A DNA stretch of 26,224 nt, from the NCBI GenBank assembly GCA_964546835.1, contig CAZJKW010000018.1:1-26224 (forward strand), in the 5' to 3' direction. The notes below the pieces were generated by a model. The model was not told where the DNA came from. It saw only the letters and a list, made by a program, of their open reading frames with translations, and did not search any database. The position numbers and the translations under genes are program-made. Origin of the DNA: JAHCHL01 sp964546835 (GTDB taxonomy: Bacteria > Armatimonadota > Fimbriimonadia > Fimbriimonadales > ATM1). Shown here piece by piece: positions 7,256-15,147 of this stretch; position 1 is the first letter of the stretch; each line of letters opens with the position of its first letter.

Positions 7256-8025
7256 TGAAAATTGGACAAAACCGTTTCCAAAAGCAACGAATTGGTTGAA
7301 ATTGCATTGCCCGCGACATGCGTTTGTTTTCCACTAAAATCAGTGAAAGAGCCGCCGGCTTCTAAAATAATGGGCATAAGTGCACAAGTGTCCCACGGTT
7401 TTACGACCGGGTCAAGCATGAATTCTGCTCTTCCGGTGGCAACCATGATGTGTCCGTATGCATCGCCCCAAGTTCGCGTCATTGCCACTTGCATTGAAAG
7501 CACGAGATATCCAGACATTTTGTCTGTTTCAAGCATTGAACTCATGCTTCCGGAAACCATGAGTGCATTGCTCAAATCCGAAACGGTTGAAACTTTTGCA
7601 GGAGAACCGTTTAGAAATGCACCACCACCGATTTCTGCGTATGCTGTTTGGTTGAGTGCAGGAAAGTGAGCAACTCCGAGAATTGGAATTCCATTTTTTT
7701 GAAGTCCCAACAGCATTCCAAACAACGGAACGCCATGGATAAAAGATTTTGTCCCGTCAATTGGATCAATTAACCAGACATATTCGGAATCCGAGTTAGT
7801 ATCACCAAATTCTTCTCCAATCATTCCGTGATTCGGATACTCTTTTTGAAGACGTGTTCGAATAAGTTCTTCAGATTCAAGGTCTGCTTTTGTAACCGGC
7901 GAATCGTTTTCTTTTAAATCTATTGTTACGTTAGATCCAAAGTATTTTAAAGCGATTTCGCCTGCTTTAGTAATCGTTTCGATTGCAAATTTTAGTTCAG
8001 GGCTCATTTTTTGGCGTGCCGCCAA
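7252..8025 (-). CDS. Inositol-monophosphatase-family phosphatase, HisN (histidinol-phosphatase) type
   Basis: Mg2+-dependent phosphatase, 257 residues. Metal ligands sit in GEEFG (70-74) and WLIDPIDGTKSFIHGVP (Asp87, Asp90), with the later KPWDTCALMPIILEAGG supplying the third Asp. DSPVTKADLESE (41-52) and RTWGDAYGH favour the histidinol-phosphatase branch, but inositol phosphate or PAP hydrolysis cannot be excluded. The start chosen is TTG 8025, because TAGGA lies seven bases before it. ATG 8007 is an alternative that gives the same catalytic domain (MSPELKFAIET) but no Shine-Dalgarno sequence. A small hairpin (8009-8027) covers both candidates. It follows pstA by nine bases and overlaps ruvX by four, so it is probably co-transcribed with phosphate uptake genes. 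Confidence 0.88.
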   Translation of the reverse strand: MAARQKMSPELKFAIETITKAGEIALKYFGSNVTIDLKENDSPVTKADLESEELIRTRLQKEYPNHGMIGEEFGDTNSDSEYVWLIDPIDGTKSFIHGVPLFGMLLGLQKNGIPILGVAHFPALNQTAYAEIGGGAFLNGSPAKVSTVSDLSNALMVSGSMSSMLETDKMSGYLVLSMQVAMTRTWGDAYGHIMVATGRAEFMLDPVVKPWDTCALMPIILEAGGSFTDFSGKQTHVAGNAISTNSLLLETVLSNFQ

Positions 8026-8027
8026 AA
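8009..8027 (-). promoter_or_regulatory. Hairpin covering the HisN-like gene start
   Basis: Perfect 8-base arms (TTTTGGCG / CGCCAAAA) around a three-base loop lie between the ribosome-binding AGGA and the ATG alternative, and include the TTG codon. It is not followed by a U run on either strand, so it is not a terminator. It could slow initiation, or be chance. Confidence 0.4.
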
Positions 8028-8034
8028 GACGGTC

Positions 8035-8922
8035 CTATGCTTTGTATTTTTTTCTTGAAACGTTTCGCAGATAGATTGCAATGCCATTAAAGATTACCAG
8101 AACGACCATCAAGATAATGATTGCGCCGGCGGCATTTTCAAGAAATCCGGCTTTAGGTTTGTCAGCCCAATTGAACACTTGAATTGGGAGGACTGTATAT
8201 GCCTTGTCGGTTGGACCTTTGGGCAGAAAGGGAACAAAGGTAGCGGCACCGACGGCAATCAGCGGCGCCGCTTCGCCAATGCCCCTCGAAAGACCCAAGA
8301 TTATTCCGGTCAGAATTCCAGACATTGCGTTTGGAAGTACGGCATGTCGAGTTGTTTCCCATCGAGTTGTTCCGAGTGCAAGCGAGCCCTCTCGATATCG
8401 GCTTGGGACGGCGCGAATTGCCTCTTGAGACGAGGTGATGACAATCGGAAGGATGAGGAGACTCATGGTCAAAGATGCTGCCAAGAGACTGGTTCCCATG
8501 TTTAATGTTCTGACGAAAATTGCCAATCCCAACAGACCATAAACAATGCTGGGTACTCCGGCGAGATTTGCAATGTTGATTTGGATCAATTTTGTAATTC
8601 TATTTTTCGGTGCAAACTCTTCAAGATAAATTGCTGCACCGATACCCAGAGGAACCGTAAACAGGGTTGTTAGCGCCATTAACCAAAGCGTTCCAATCAA
8701 TGCGGGAAAAATTCCGGCTTTTTCTGCATGTCGAGAGGGCATGGATGTGATGAAGTCAAGATTGATTTTGTGATATCCATCACGAAAAATTTGATAAAAG
8801 AGTGCGGCTAAGGCAAGAATGCCAAAAATGGTTGCGGCAATGCAAAGGAGTAGAAATGCTCGCTCTCTTATTAAGCGAGTGAGTGACATGCCTCCTCTTT
8901 GCTGAGCGATTTGTTTAGCCAT
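8035..8922 (-). CDS. pstA: Phosphate ABC transporter permease PstA
   Basis: One of the two membrane permeases of the high-affinity phosphate importer. It has 295 residues with six predicted membrane helices, beginning with AFLLLCIAATIFGILALAALF. The ABC coupling region is EGSLALGTTRWETTRHAVLP followed by ILGLSRGIGEAAPLIAVGAATF, the PstA version of the EAA loop. Other PstA-like stretches are IAAIYLEEFAPKN-type (GAAIYLEEFAPKNR) and NLAGVPSIVYGLLGLAIF. Its ATG overlaps the end of pstC by eight bases. No pstB (ATPase) follows; the next gene is the HisN-like phosphatase, so the ATPase must be encoded elsewhere. Confidence 0.96.
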   Translation of the reverse strand: MAKQIAQQRGGMSLTRLIRERAFLLLCIAATIFGILALAALFYQIFRDGYHKINLDFITSMPSRHAEKAGIFPALIGTLWLMALTTLFTVPLGIGAAIYLEEFAPKNRITKLIQINIANLAGVPSIVYGLLGLAIFVRTLNMGTSLLAASLTMSLLILPIVITSSQEAIRAVPSRYREGSLALGTTRWETTRHAVLPNAMSGILTGIILGLSRGIGEAAPLIAVGAATFVPFLPKGPTDKAYTVLPIQVFNWADKPKAGFLENAAGAIIILMVVLVIFNGIAIYLRNVSRKKYKA

Positions 8923-9808
8923 ACTTTAGCCTGTACTTGCTCACGAGTTTTTGCGCCAGCATATTCATTAATAAAGTCATGACAAAAAGCGTTAATCCAA
9001 CCGCAAAAATCGTTTTGTATTCAAGACTTCCCGCAGGTGCTTCACCTTTGGCTACGAGCACAATGTACGCCGACATGGTTTGAATGCTCTCCGTGATATT
9101 CCATGTTAAATTTGGTTGCTGTCCTGCTGCAAGAGTTACTGCCATGGTTTCGCCGACGGCTCGGGAAAGTCCGAGAATAAACGCGGACATGATGCCGGAA
9201 AGTGCACCCGGGATGACAACGCCGCGAATGACTTCGCCTTTCGTTGCGCCCAGTGCGAGTCCGCCTTCCCGAAGGTCTCGTGGAACGGCACGCAATGCTT
9301 CTTCTGAGAGAGATGCCACCATTGGTAGGATCATAATTCCAACTACAATTCCGGCCGATAAAGCGTTATAGGCGGGCAGATCGGGGAGGATATATCTTAA
9401 GTTTGGAGTGACAAAAGTAACCGCAAAGAATCCATAAACAATGGTAGGAACTCCCGCAAGCAGTTCCAAAATGGGCTTAATCCAAGCTCGGATTCTATCG
9501 CTTGCAAATTCACTCAAATAGATGGCACCCAGCAATCCAATTGGTATTGCCAAGATGCCAGCAACCATTGCGACAATCAATGTTCCACAAATTAGGGGCA
9601 ACACTCCAAATGATTTTGGCGGACCCCAATTGGAGCTTCCAAAAAATTCTGACAATGAAACGTCTTTAAAAAAGCCAACCGATTGAGAGAGCAAAACATA
9701 AATAATGCCGATTGTCGTTAATATGGAAGCAAACGCACAGAGGAAAGTTGTGGCACGAACAATTCGTTCGCGCCACAATCTTGAGGCGGCAATTCTTTGT
9801 TCCGCCAT
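8915..9808 (-). CDS. pstC: Phosphate ABC transporter permease PstC
   Basis: Second permease of the Pst importer, 297 residues, six predicted helices. PstC-type landmarks are FFGSSNWGPPKSFGVLPLICGTL near the first periplasmic loop, GAIYLSEFASDRIRAWIKP, LLAGVPTIVYGFFAVTF, and the coupling loop EGGLALGATKGEVIRGVVIP followed by ILGLSRAVGETMAVTLAAGQ. It starts at ATG 9808, eight bases after pstS, and overlaps pstA by eight, so the three proteins are likely made together. The order pstS-pstC-pstA is the common one. Confidence 0.96.
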   Translation of the reverse strand: MAEQRIAASRLWRERIVRATTFLCAFASILTTIGIIYVLLSQSVGFFKDVSLSEFFGSSNWGPPKSFGVLPLICGTLIVAMVAGILAIPIGLLGAIYLSEFASDRIRAWIKPILELLAGVPTIVYGFFAVTFVTPNLRYILPDLPAYNALSAGIVVGIMILPMVASLSEEALRAVPRDLREGGLALGATKGEVIRGVVIPGALSGIMSAFILGLSRAVGETMAVTLAAGQQPNLTWNITESIQTMSAYIVLVAKGEAPAGSLEYKTIFAVGLTLFVMTLLMNMLAQKLVSKYRLKYG

Positions 9809-9816
9809 GAGGGGAA

Positions 9817-10842
9817 TTATTTGCCTGACTCTTTTGACATCAGATCACCTATCTTTAGTCCAATGGGTTCTTTGCCGCCAAACAGAGTGCCGGTAACTCC
9901 TGATTCGAATCGCTCTTTCGCAAGTTTTACAACATTTGAAGGAAGTGTAATGAATCCCTCGTCCAAAATTGCTTTTTGGCTTGCCTCTTCAAAATAGTGC
10001 ATGACGAACGCTTTTACTTCCGGTCGTTCATACGCTTTTTTCGAGATGTAGATAAACAAGGGCCTGCTGAGAGGTTGGTATGTCCCGTCCATCACCGTTT
10101 CCGGTGAAGGGGCGATACCGCCATTTTTCATATCAATTTTTACGCCTTTTAGGTTGTCTTTATTTTGGTCGTAGTAACTGTAACCAAAATATCCAAGAGC
10201 ATTTTTGTTGCCGATAACGCCGCGAACCAAATCGTTATCATTTTCGCTCATTTGATAATCAGTTCGACTTGCTTTCTTTTCTCCGACGATGGCTTCAGTG
10301 AAATAGTCGAAGGTTCCAGAAGCTTGTCCTGCGCCAAACAGTTCAATTTTTTCTGCCGGCCATTCAGGACGAATATCTTTCCATGTCTTTACTGTACTAC
10401 CCGGCATCCAGATTTTCTTTAACTCATCAACGGTTAAAGTATCGCACCACGTGTTGTCTTTGTTTACTACAACCGTGAGGCCATCATAGGCAACAGGAAT
10501 TTCAATATATTCGATACTGTTTTCTTCAGCCAATTTCATTTCGTCCGCTTGGATCGGCCTGCTTGCATCGCAGATGTCAATTTCTCCGCGCACGAACTTT
10601 TTGAACCCACCGCCAGTGCCGCTTTCGCTTACGGAAACTCTGACTTCGGGTTGAATTGCAGCGAATTCTTCGGCTATAGCTGAACTGATCGGCCCTACGG
10701 TACTCGATCCGTCAACTTTGATTTCTCCAGTTAGTTTTGTTTCTGTTGCGCCACTGGTTGTTGGTTCGGTTTCTTTGTTTCCCCCGCATCCCAAAAGGGC
10801 AAACAATCCAAGTGCGACAAGTGCAATTTTTCTCTTTTTCAT
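9817..10842 (-). CDS. pstS: Phosphate-binding lipoprotein PstS
   Basis: Substrate-binding subunit of the Pst phosphate importer. The 341-residue protein has a lipoprotein signal peptide (MKKRKIALVALGLFALLGC, lipid-modified Cys19), so it is membrane-anchored. The phosphate-contacting loops are recognisable: DGSSTVGPISSAIAEEF (44-60), SESGTGGGFKKFVRGEIDICDASRPI, and GAGQASGTFDYFTEAI, with the typical IPVAYDGLTVVVNKDN strand between. The start ATG 10842 has AGGAGG six bases upstream (10854-10849). It heads the 14-gene minus-strand run, so its promoter (candidate -10 TAAAAT at 10902-10897, Pho-box-like repeat at 10959-10942) may drive much downstream metabolism. Confidence 0.97.
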   Translation of the reverse strand: MKKRKIALVALGLFALLGCGGNKETEPTTSGATETKLTGEIKVDGSSTVGPISSAIAEEFAAIQPEVRVSVSESGTGGGFKKFVRGEIDICDASRPIQADEMKLAEENSIEYIEIPVAYDGLTVVVNKDNTWCDTLTVDELKKIWMPGSTVKTWKDIRPEWPAEKIELFGAGQASGTFDYFTEAIVGEKKASRTDYQMSENDNDLVRGVIGNKNALGYFGYSYYDQNKDNLKGVKIDMKNGGIAPSPETVMDGTYQPLSRPLFIYISKKAYERPEVKAFVMHYFEEASQKAILDEGFITLPSNVVKLAKERFESGVTGTLFGGKEPIGLKIGDLMSKESGK

Positions 10843-10896
10843 TTAAGTCCTCCTGACCTTCGACTTCGTTGTCCAAAGTCCCGTGAAAGCGCTCAA

Positions 10897-10902
10897 ATTT
10901 TA
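10897..10902 (-). promoter_or_regulatory. Candidate -10 element upstream of pstS
   Basis: TAAAAT, preceded by GG, 54 bases before the pstS start. The same GGTAAAAT octamer precedes three other minus-strand genes. No convincing -35 hexamer sits 16-18 bases upstream. Confidence 0.4.
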
Positions 10903-10941
10903 CCGATGCCGGAAACGCTTCAGGGTTCGGCGTACCTTTCG

Positions 10942-10959
10942 TTAACATTCCGATAACAA
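10942..10959 (-). promoter_or_regulatory. Pho-box-like direct repeat upstream of pstS
   Basis: On the minus strand this reads TTGTTATCGGAATGTTAA: two 7-base units of the TGTTAt/TGTTAa type repeating every 11 bases. That is the layout of PhoB/PhoP operators (7-base units with 4-base spacers; Bacillus half-sites read TTAACA on the other strand). It lies about 40 bases upstream of the candidate -10, further than in E. coli. No PhoBR gene is in the window. Confidence 0.35.
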
Positions 10960-10962
10960 ATG

Positions 10963-10994
10963 AAGCAGGAAGAGCAAAACTGCTCCTCCTGCTT
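10963..10994 (-). terminator. Terminator-like hairpin after the DUF4382/DUF5666 lipoprotein gene
   Basis: Arms of 14 bases (10963-10976 and 10981-10994) enclose a 4-base loop. The one imperfect position is A-C when read on the plus strand but G-U in the minus-strand RNA, so the hairpin folds completely only in the minus transcript. It lies 23 bases past the lipoprotein stop and is followed by CATTTGTT, a weak U tract. It separates that gene from pstS. Confidence 0.6.
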
Positions 10995-11017
10995 AGGTAA
11001 GCCAACGGAAAATGGCT

Positions 11018-12394
11018 TTAGTTGTTGTCTACTTTGATTCTTTCAGCGGTTAAGGTTTGTGTCGCCGGATTGTAAGTTCCTTTGACTTCATAAAACCCAC
11101 CATTCGAAACAATGGCTTCAGTAGCGATTGTGTTACCATTTCGGAAAACTGTTCCCGCATTCCAGACAACGGTAATACTGAGTCCGGGAGGCGGTGTAAA
11201 TCCGAAAATTTGGGTGATGTTGTTCAAGGTCATTTGATCGCCCGCCAGGTTCACATTTGCAGCAGTTCCCTTGCATTCTGCTTCGCCTTGACCGGGACCA
11301 TTTTCATCTTCCAGGGTTATGCGAGTTGCTGTCAAGGTGTTTGTCGCGACATTGTAAGAGCCCTTTGCCTCGGCAATGTTGAAATTCTTCAAGAACTCTT
11401 CAGTGACGATGTCTCCGCTTCGACGGAACACGGTGGAATTTGTCCAAAGGACGGTTACTGTTGAACCTTGTGGTGTGAAGTTTTCAACCTCGCGAATGTT
11501 GGTAAGGGTCATGACATTGGCTGCCAGATTTAGGTTGGTAACACCACCTTTAACTTCTGCTTCGTTTGGAGAGTTACCATCTTCAATCTTAATGACCTTG
11601 GCAATAAGTGCGCCTTGGGAAGCATCCCAGCGGGCATCTATTTCAACGAATTGCCCGTTTGCCAGTGTCGCCGACGCACCGGTTGATTCTCGGAAAATCA
11701 CCGTCGTGCCGTCGTATCGCACATTTAGCGGCCCGCCACCGGTTGTGTTGAGAGTGAAAGAACTTGACGAAAGATTTGCAATCGTTCCGTGATAGTCTTC
11801 AAGTTCATGCCGATTCGGGTCATTGAGGCCCGAGTTGCTTCCTTGTTGGAGAGACATGAGCACTTTAGTTCCACCAAAAGTCAAGGTGAAGTTGGCAAGG
11901 TCAATGTCAATAATGACGTCGCTGCCACCAGCATTAATGGGCGGATTCAAGCTGAAAACACGTCGCGGTCTGTTTTGATTGTCTCTGTCGCCGCCATTAT
12001 CATCAACGGTTTTTTCAAGCCCCGAGCCACCGCCTGCGGGGACCAAAACCACTTTGTCTTCAAATGTGATTCTAACCGCATCGTATGTAGCCAACGGAAT
12101 CACGCCGTTTGCCAAAAGCGAAAATCTGGCGCCCGAAACGTCGCGAAGTGTTTTTGCATCAATCAGAACTCCAGCATTGCTCTCAAAGGCAGTTGCCCAT
12201 GCAACGGTTGCTTGATTTCTAAGTTCTACTTTGTGAATTCTCAACCAAACTTGACTGTAATCATCGTTAAAACTATCGGTTAGGAAGAGTCGAGCAGAAC
12301 CAGAAGCCGATCCGCCTCCACCTCCACCACCGCATCCTACTAAGAGCAATGTAAAGAAAGCCACAATCCAATGCAACTTTGTCAAAATTTTCAT
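11018..12394 (-). CDS. Secreted lipoprotein with DUF4382 and three DUF5666-like repeats
   Basis: 458 residues. A lipoprotein signal ends at Cys21 (LVGC), followed by seven Gly. Residues about 32-190 match the DUF4382 pattern: SGSARLFLTDSFNDDYSQVWLR, a YDAVRITFEDKVVLV strand and NVDI-like IIDIDLANF. Three DUF5666-like beta repeats follow at about 200-271, 279-361 and 371-456. Each starts with a xGTI/KGGV/KGTA strand, has a T-V-[IF]-F-R core (TTVIFRES, STVFRRSG, GTVFRNGN), and ends in K-I-x-D or R-I-T-L-E-D. The function of both domains is unknown; a surface or periplasmic beta-sandwich role is inference. The start at ATG 12394 has AAGGAG six bases upstream, and the gene appears monocistronic with its own -10 candidate and downstream hairpin. 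Confidence 0.85.
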   Translation of the reverse strand: MKILTKLHWIVAFFTLLLVGCGGGGGGGSASGSARLFLTDSFNDDYSQVWLRIHKVELRNQATVAWATAFESNAGVLIDAKTLRDVSGARFSLLANGVIPLATYDAVRITFEDKVVLVPAGGGSGLEKTVDDNGGDRDNQNRPRRVFSLNPPINAGGSDVIIDIDLANFTLTFGGTKVLMSLQQGSNSGLNDPNRHELEDYHGTIANLSSSSFTLNTTGGGPLNVRYDGTTVIFRESTGASATLANGQFVEIDARWDASQGALIAKVIKIEDGNSPNEAEVKGGVTNLNLAANVMTLTNIREVENFTPQGSTVTVLWTNSTVFRRSGDIVTEEFLKNFNIAEAKGSYNVATNTLTATRITLEDENGPGQGEAECKGTAANVNLAGDQMTLNNITQIFGFTPPPGLSITVVWNAGTVFRNGNTIATEAIVSNGGFYEVKGTYNPATQTLTAERIKVDNN

Positions 12395-12442
12395 CTATTT
12401 CTCCTTGTTTTTGACTAAGCGCAGCCTGGCGGCTCAACCAGT

Positions 12443-12448
12443 ATTTTA
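12443..12448 (-). promoter_or_regulatory. Candidate -10 element upstream of the DUF4382/DUF5666 gene
   Basis: TAAAAT preceded by GG, 48 bases before the ATG, in the 92-base gap after mnmE. Same octamer as before pstS, rpsB and the left-edge gene. No clear -35 box. Confidence 0.4.
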
Positions 12449-12486
12449 CCCAGTACAGCAGGACAAATGACTACTAAATTTACGGG

Positions 12487-13812
12487 TTATTTTCCGATGC
12501 AAAACCTTGAAAAAATTTGATCCAAAATGTCTTCGGTTGACGAAGAACCCGTTATTCTTCCGAGCGCCAATAATGCGTCCCTCAAATCAATACAAACAAG
12601 GTCAACCGGTAATTGGCTGGACAATGTTTCGATTGCTTTTCCAAGAGAATCCGATGCAACTTCTAACTCTCGAAAGTGTCGTTGATTAATCAGAGGCAAA
12701 TACGATGGGTCAGTTTGAAACTTGTTCAACAATGCTGACATTAACTCGGGAATTCCAGCACCTGTGATTGCCGAAATTCCGATTGCTTTAGATTGGGACG
12801 TTTGACTGGTTAAGTCAATTTTGTTTTCTATAAGAATAAAAGATTTGTTTCTTACTAAATTCAATAATTCATTATCTTCGACGGTAATGCCTTCTGTCGA
12901 GTCAAAAACAAAAAGGATACAGTCTGCGCTCTCAATTGCGTTCTTGCTTCGGTGAACACCAAACGATTCAACCTTATCCTCCGTTTCCCTAATTCCTGCT
13001 GTATCCAAAAACGTGATTGGAATTCCACCATAAAAAACCTTTTCTTCAATTGTGTCTCGGGTTGTTCCCGGGATGTCGGTAACAATGGCGCGCTCAAAAC
13101 CGGAAATAGCATTTAACAATGACGATTTACCAACGTTTGGCTTGCCGATAATGGCAACTTTTATTCCCTCGGTAATCAGCCTTGCTGTAGGAAATTGCGA
13201 CTTAAGAGAGCTAATTGTATCGCGAATTGTGCTGATTTGAAGTCGTAGACCGGGCTTATCCAGTTCTCCTATCTCTTCCGAAAAATCAACGGTCGCTTCG
13301 GCCAAAGCCAGGACTTGTGCTACATCATTTTCTAATTCGCTTATGATCTTGAACAACTTTCCGCTTCGCAGTTCATTTGCTCTTTTTTGTTGCAATTCAG
13401 AAACTGATTCGATGGTTTCTCGAACTGCCTCTGCTTGAGTTAAGTCAATTCTTCCATTGATGAAAGCCCGCTCCGTAAACTCTCCCGGTCTTGCTTCTCT
13501 TGCTCCCAGCCGAATAATTTCATTTGAAATTCGGTTTACTATTTGTGGGCTACCATGGCAACTTAATTCAAAAGACTCTTCGCCCGTGTAAGATCGTCCT
13601 TCTTCGAAAAGAGTTAAGTATCCTTCATCAATGGACTCACCCTGTTCAAAAATGTTGACAAACTGTTGGAGGTTCGGTGAATCCGAGATTTTTGACACAA
13701 TGCATTTTGCTAAACTCCAAGACCCCTTGCCGGATACTCGGATGATTGCGACGGCAGACCGGAGCGCTCCCGTGATTGGAGCAACAATCATGTCCTGATT
13801 GAATCCAGACAT
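12487..13812 (-). CDS. mnmE: tRNA uridine-5-carboxymethylaminomethyl(34) synthesis GTPase MnmE
   Basis: MnmE works with MnmG to modify the wobble uridine of certain tRNAs, using formyl-tetrahydrofolate derivatives and GTP. 441 residues. The N-terminal folate-binding domain starts DMIVAPITGALRSAVAIIRVSG and includes CHGSPQIVNRI and ARPGEFTERAFINGRIDLTQAEAV. The G domain is inserted in the helical domain: P-loop GKPNVGKS (223-230), DIPGTTRDTIEE (switch I), DTAG (270-273) and ENKIDL (G4). The C-terminal FCIGK (437-441) carries the conserved Cys. The start ATG 13812 lies six bases after the MFS transporter stop. MnmG is not in the window. Confidence 0.97.
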   Translation of the reverse strand: MSGFNQDMIVAPITGALRSAVAIIRVSGKGSWSLAKCIVSKISDSPNLQQFVNIFEQGESIDEGYLTLFEEGRSYTGEESFELSCHGSPQIVNRISNEIIRLGAREARPGEFTERAFINGRIDLTQAEAVRETIESVSELQQKRANELRSGKLFKIISELENDVAQVLALAEATVDFSEEIGELDKPGLRLQISTIRDTISSLKSQFPTARLITEGIKVAIIGKPNVGKSSLLNAISGFERAIVTDIPGTTRDTIEEKVFYGGIPITFLDTAGIRETEDKVESFGVHRSKNAIESADCILFVFDSTEGITVEDNELLNLVRNKSFILIENKIDLTSQTSQSKAIGISAITGAGIPELMSALLNKFQTDPSYLPLINQRHFRELEVASDSLGKAIETLSSQLPVDLVCIDLRDALLALGRITGSSSTEDILDQIFSRFCIGK

Positions 13813-13818
13813 TTTTTG

Positions 13819-15066
13819 TTAAACGCTGCCTTTTATTTTCTTGATTAGAATTGTTGAAAAGAAATAGGCTACGCTTGCAAACAAGAACACAAGGGTGTAT
13901 CCGTTACCATTTCCCCAAGTTCGGTTTCCCCAGTCAACGGCAATTCCTGCAATGCCGCTTAAGATTTGAGGGGTTGCAATACTTGATTGCCATATACCCA
14001 TGTCTTTTGCCAACTCGCTTCGATTGGGTAAGACGTCGCTAACGATTGCCCACCCTGCAGATTCATAAGCTCCATAAGCGATTCCAAAAAAGATAGCCAA
14101 ACATGAGATGATTGTGAAATTTGGGAAAAATGCAAAAGGTGGAAGCAAAACTGTCATCAGTGTGCCAGACGCATAAATTACTTTTTTTCGTCCAATTGAG
14201 TCTGCAAGTTTCCCGCCAACAATTGAGCCCACCGCCGCAAGTAACGAAATGAGCAATGCAAGAACAAAAACAGCCTCGGTCGCGCTGTTCGCAACCGAAA
14301 TTCCGAATAATGTGAACTCTTTTACGCGCGTCACAAGATACAAAGAAAGGTAACTCAATATGAGATAAAACCCAAGCGCATTTAAGAATCTTGTTAACCA
14401 TGCCCATCTGAAATCGGGGTTCTTCCACGGCTTTGCCAGACCTTCGAAAAAGCGAACCGATGATTCGGATTCTCGGACGGGATCTTCCTTGACTGTTGTC
14501 AGAGTGATAATTGCGCATAGGACGTTGACCGCAGCAATTGTCATCAATATTAATTTGAAATCGCCAAGCAGCAATGCAACGATTCCACCGACAACTTGAG
14601 CACCGAATTGAAATAGTCCCATGATGCCGCAAGCCCTTCCGCGCTGATTTTCAGGAACTAATCCCGGAATCAACATGCTGTACGGGCCGGTTGCTAAATC
14701 GTCGGACATCTGTAACAACAAATAGCCAAAAACAATTAGATTGTAATTTTTTGTTTCTTTTGCATTAATTAGTAAAAACAGTGCGATAACGGTAATTCCT
14801 GAGCCGATGGCAAGATAAGGTCGCCATCTACCAAATCGTGAATTGGTTTTGTCACTTAAATAACCAAAGAGGCCGGGCCCCACCATTGCCCATATTGCAC
14901 CAACCATCACCACGCGACCCCACAAAGTGCCTTCTTCACCACCGGGAACAATATCTTTGACAACTAATCCAAGAGCCAACAGCATGATGAACCACTTCAT
15001 GCTGGTTGCGAACCAATAAGCGGACATCCCCATTTGCCAACCAAGCGATCTTGGTTTCATATTCAT
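13819..15066 (-). CDS. Major facilitator superfamily (MFS) transporter
   Basis: About 415 residues, twelve predicted membrane helices. The loop between helices 2 and 3 reads GYLSDKTNSRFGRWRPYLAIGS, the GPH/sugar-type variant of the MFS D-R-x-G motif. The second-half equivalent is GGKLADSIGRKKVIYASG. A YGAYESAGWAIVSDVLP stretch late in the protein fits MFS_1/MFS_2 transporters. The substrate is not predictable. I start at ATG 15066 (or ATG 15060); the longer frame to TTG 15117 would begin inside the tsf terminator hairpin. No good Shine-Dalgarno is seen. It probably forms a two-gene unit with mnmE, six bases downstream. Confidence 0.85.
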   Translation of the reverse strand: MNMKPRSLGWQMGMSAYWFATSMKWFIMLLALGLVVKDIVPGGEEGTLWGRVVMVGAIWAMVGPGLFGYLSDKTNSRFGRWRPYLAIGSGITVIALFLLINAKETKNYNLIVFGYLLLQMSDDLATGPYSMLIPGLVPENQRGRACGIMGLFQFGAQVVGGIVALLLGDFKLILMTIAAVNVLCAIITLTTVKEDPVRESESSVRFFEGLAKPWKNPDFRWAWLTRFLNALGFYLILSYLSLYLVTRVKEFTLFGISVANSATEAVFVLALLISLLAAVGSIVGGKLADSIGRKKVIYASGTLMTVLLPPFAFFPNFTIISCLAIFFGIAYGAYESAGWAIVSDVLPNRSELAKDMGIWQSSIATPQILSGIAGIAVDWGNRTWGNGNGYTLVFLFASVAYFFSTILIKKIKGSV

Positions 15067-15106
15067 GTTCTTGAATTCGACGGCGACGGTTGAAGTCCTG
15101 TAAAAG

Positions 15107-15137
15107 AAAACGGGCAAGCGTACTGCTTGCCCGTTTT
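15107..15137 (-). terminator. Rho-independent terminator after tsf
   Basis: A perfect 13-base inverted repeat (AAAACGGGCAAGC / GCTTGCCCGTTTT) around a 5-base loop, 10 bases past the tsf stop. On the minus strand it continues TTTTCTTTT, a good U tract. On the plus strand the tail is TTTTGATTTT, so it could stop traffic both ways. It ends the rpsB-tsf transcript. Confidence 0.9.
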
Positions 15138-15147
15138 GATTTTCAAC

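Noticed and set aside
11789..12283. Long open frame on the plus strand opposite the DUF4382/DUF5666 lipoprotein gene
   Set aside because: It lies wholly opposite a well-supported gene, has no recognisable domain, and its composition is what the opposite strand would give.
15067..15117. Extended N-terminus of the MFS transporter from TTG 15117
   Set aside because: It would start inside the terminator hairpin of tsf, and the family-like sequence begins after ATG 15066.
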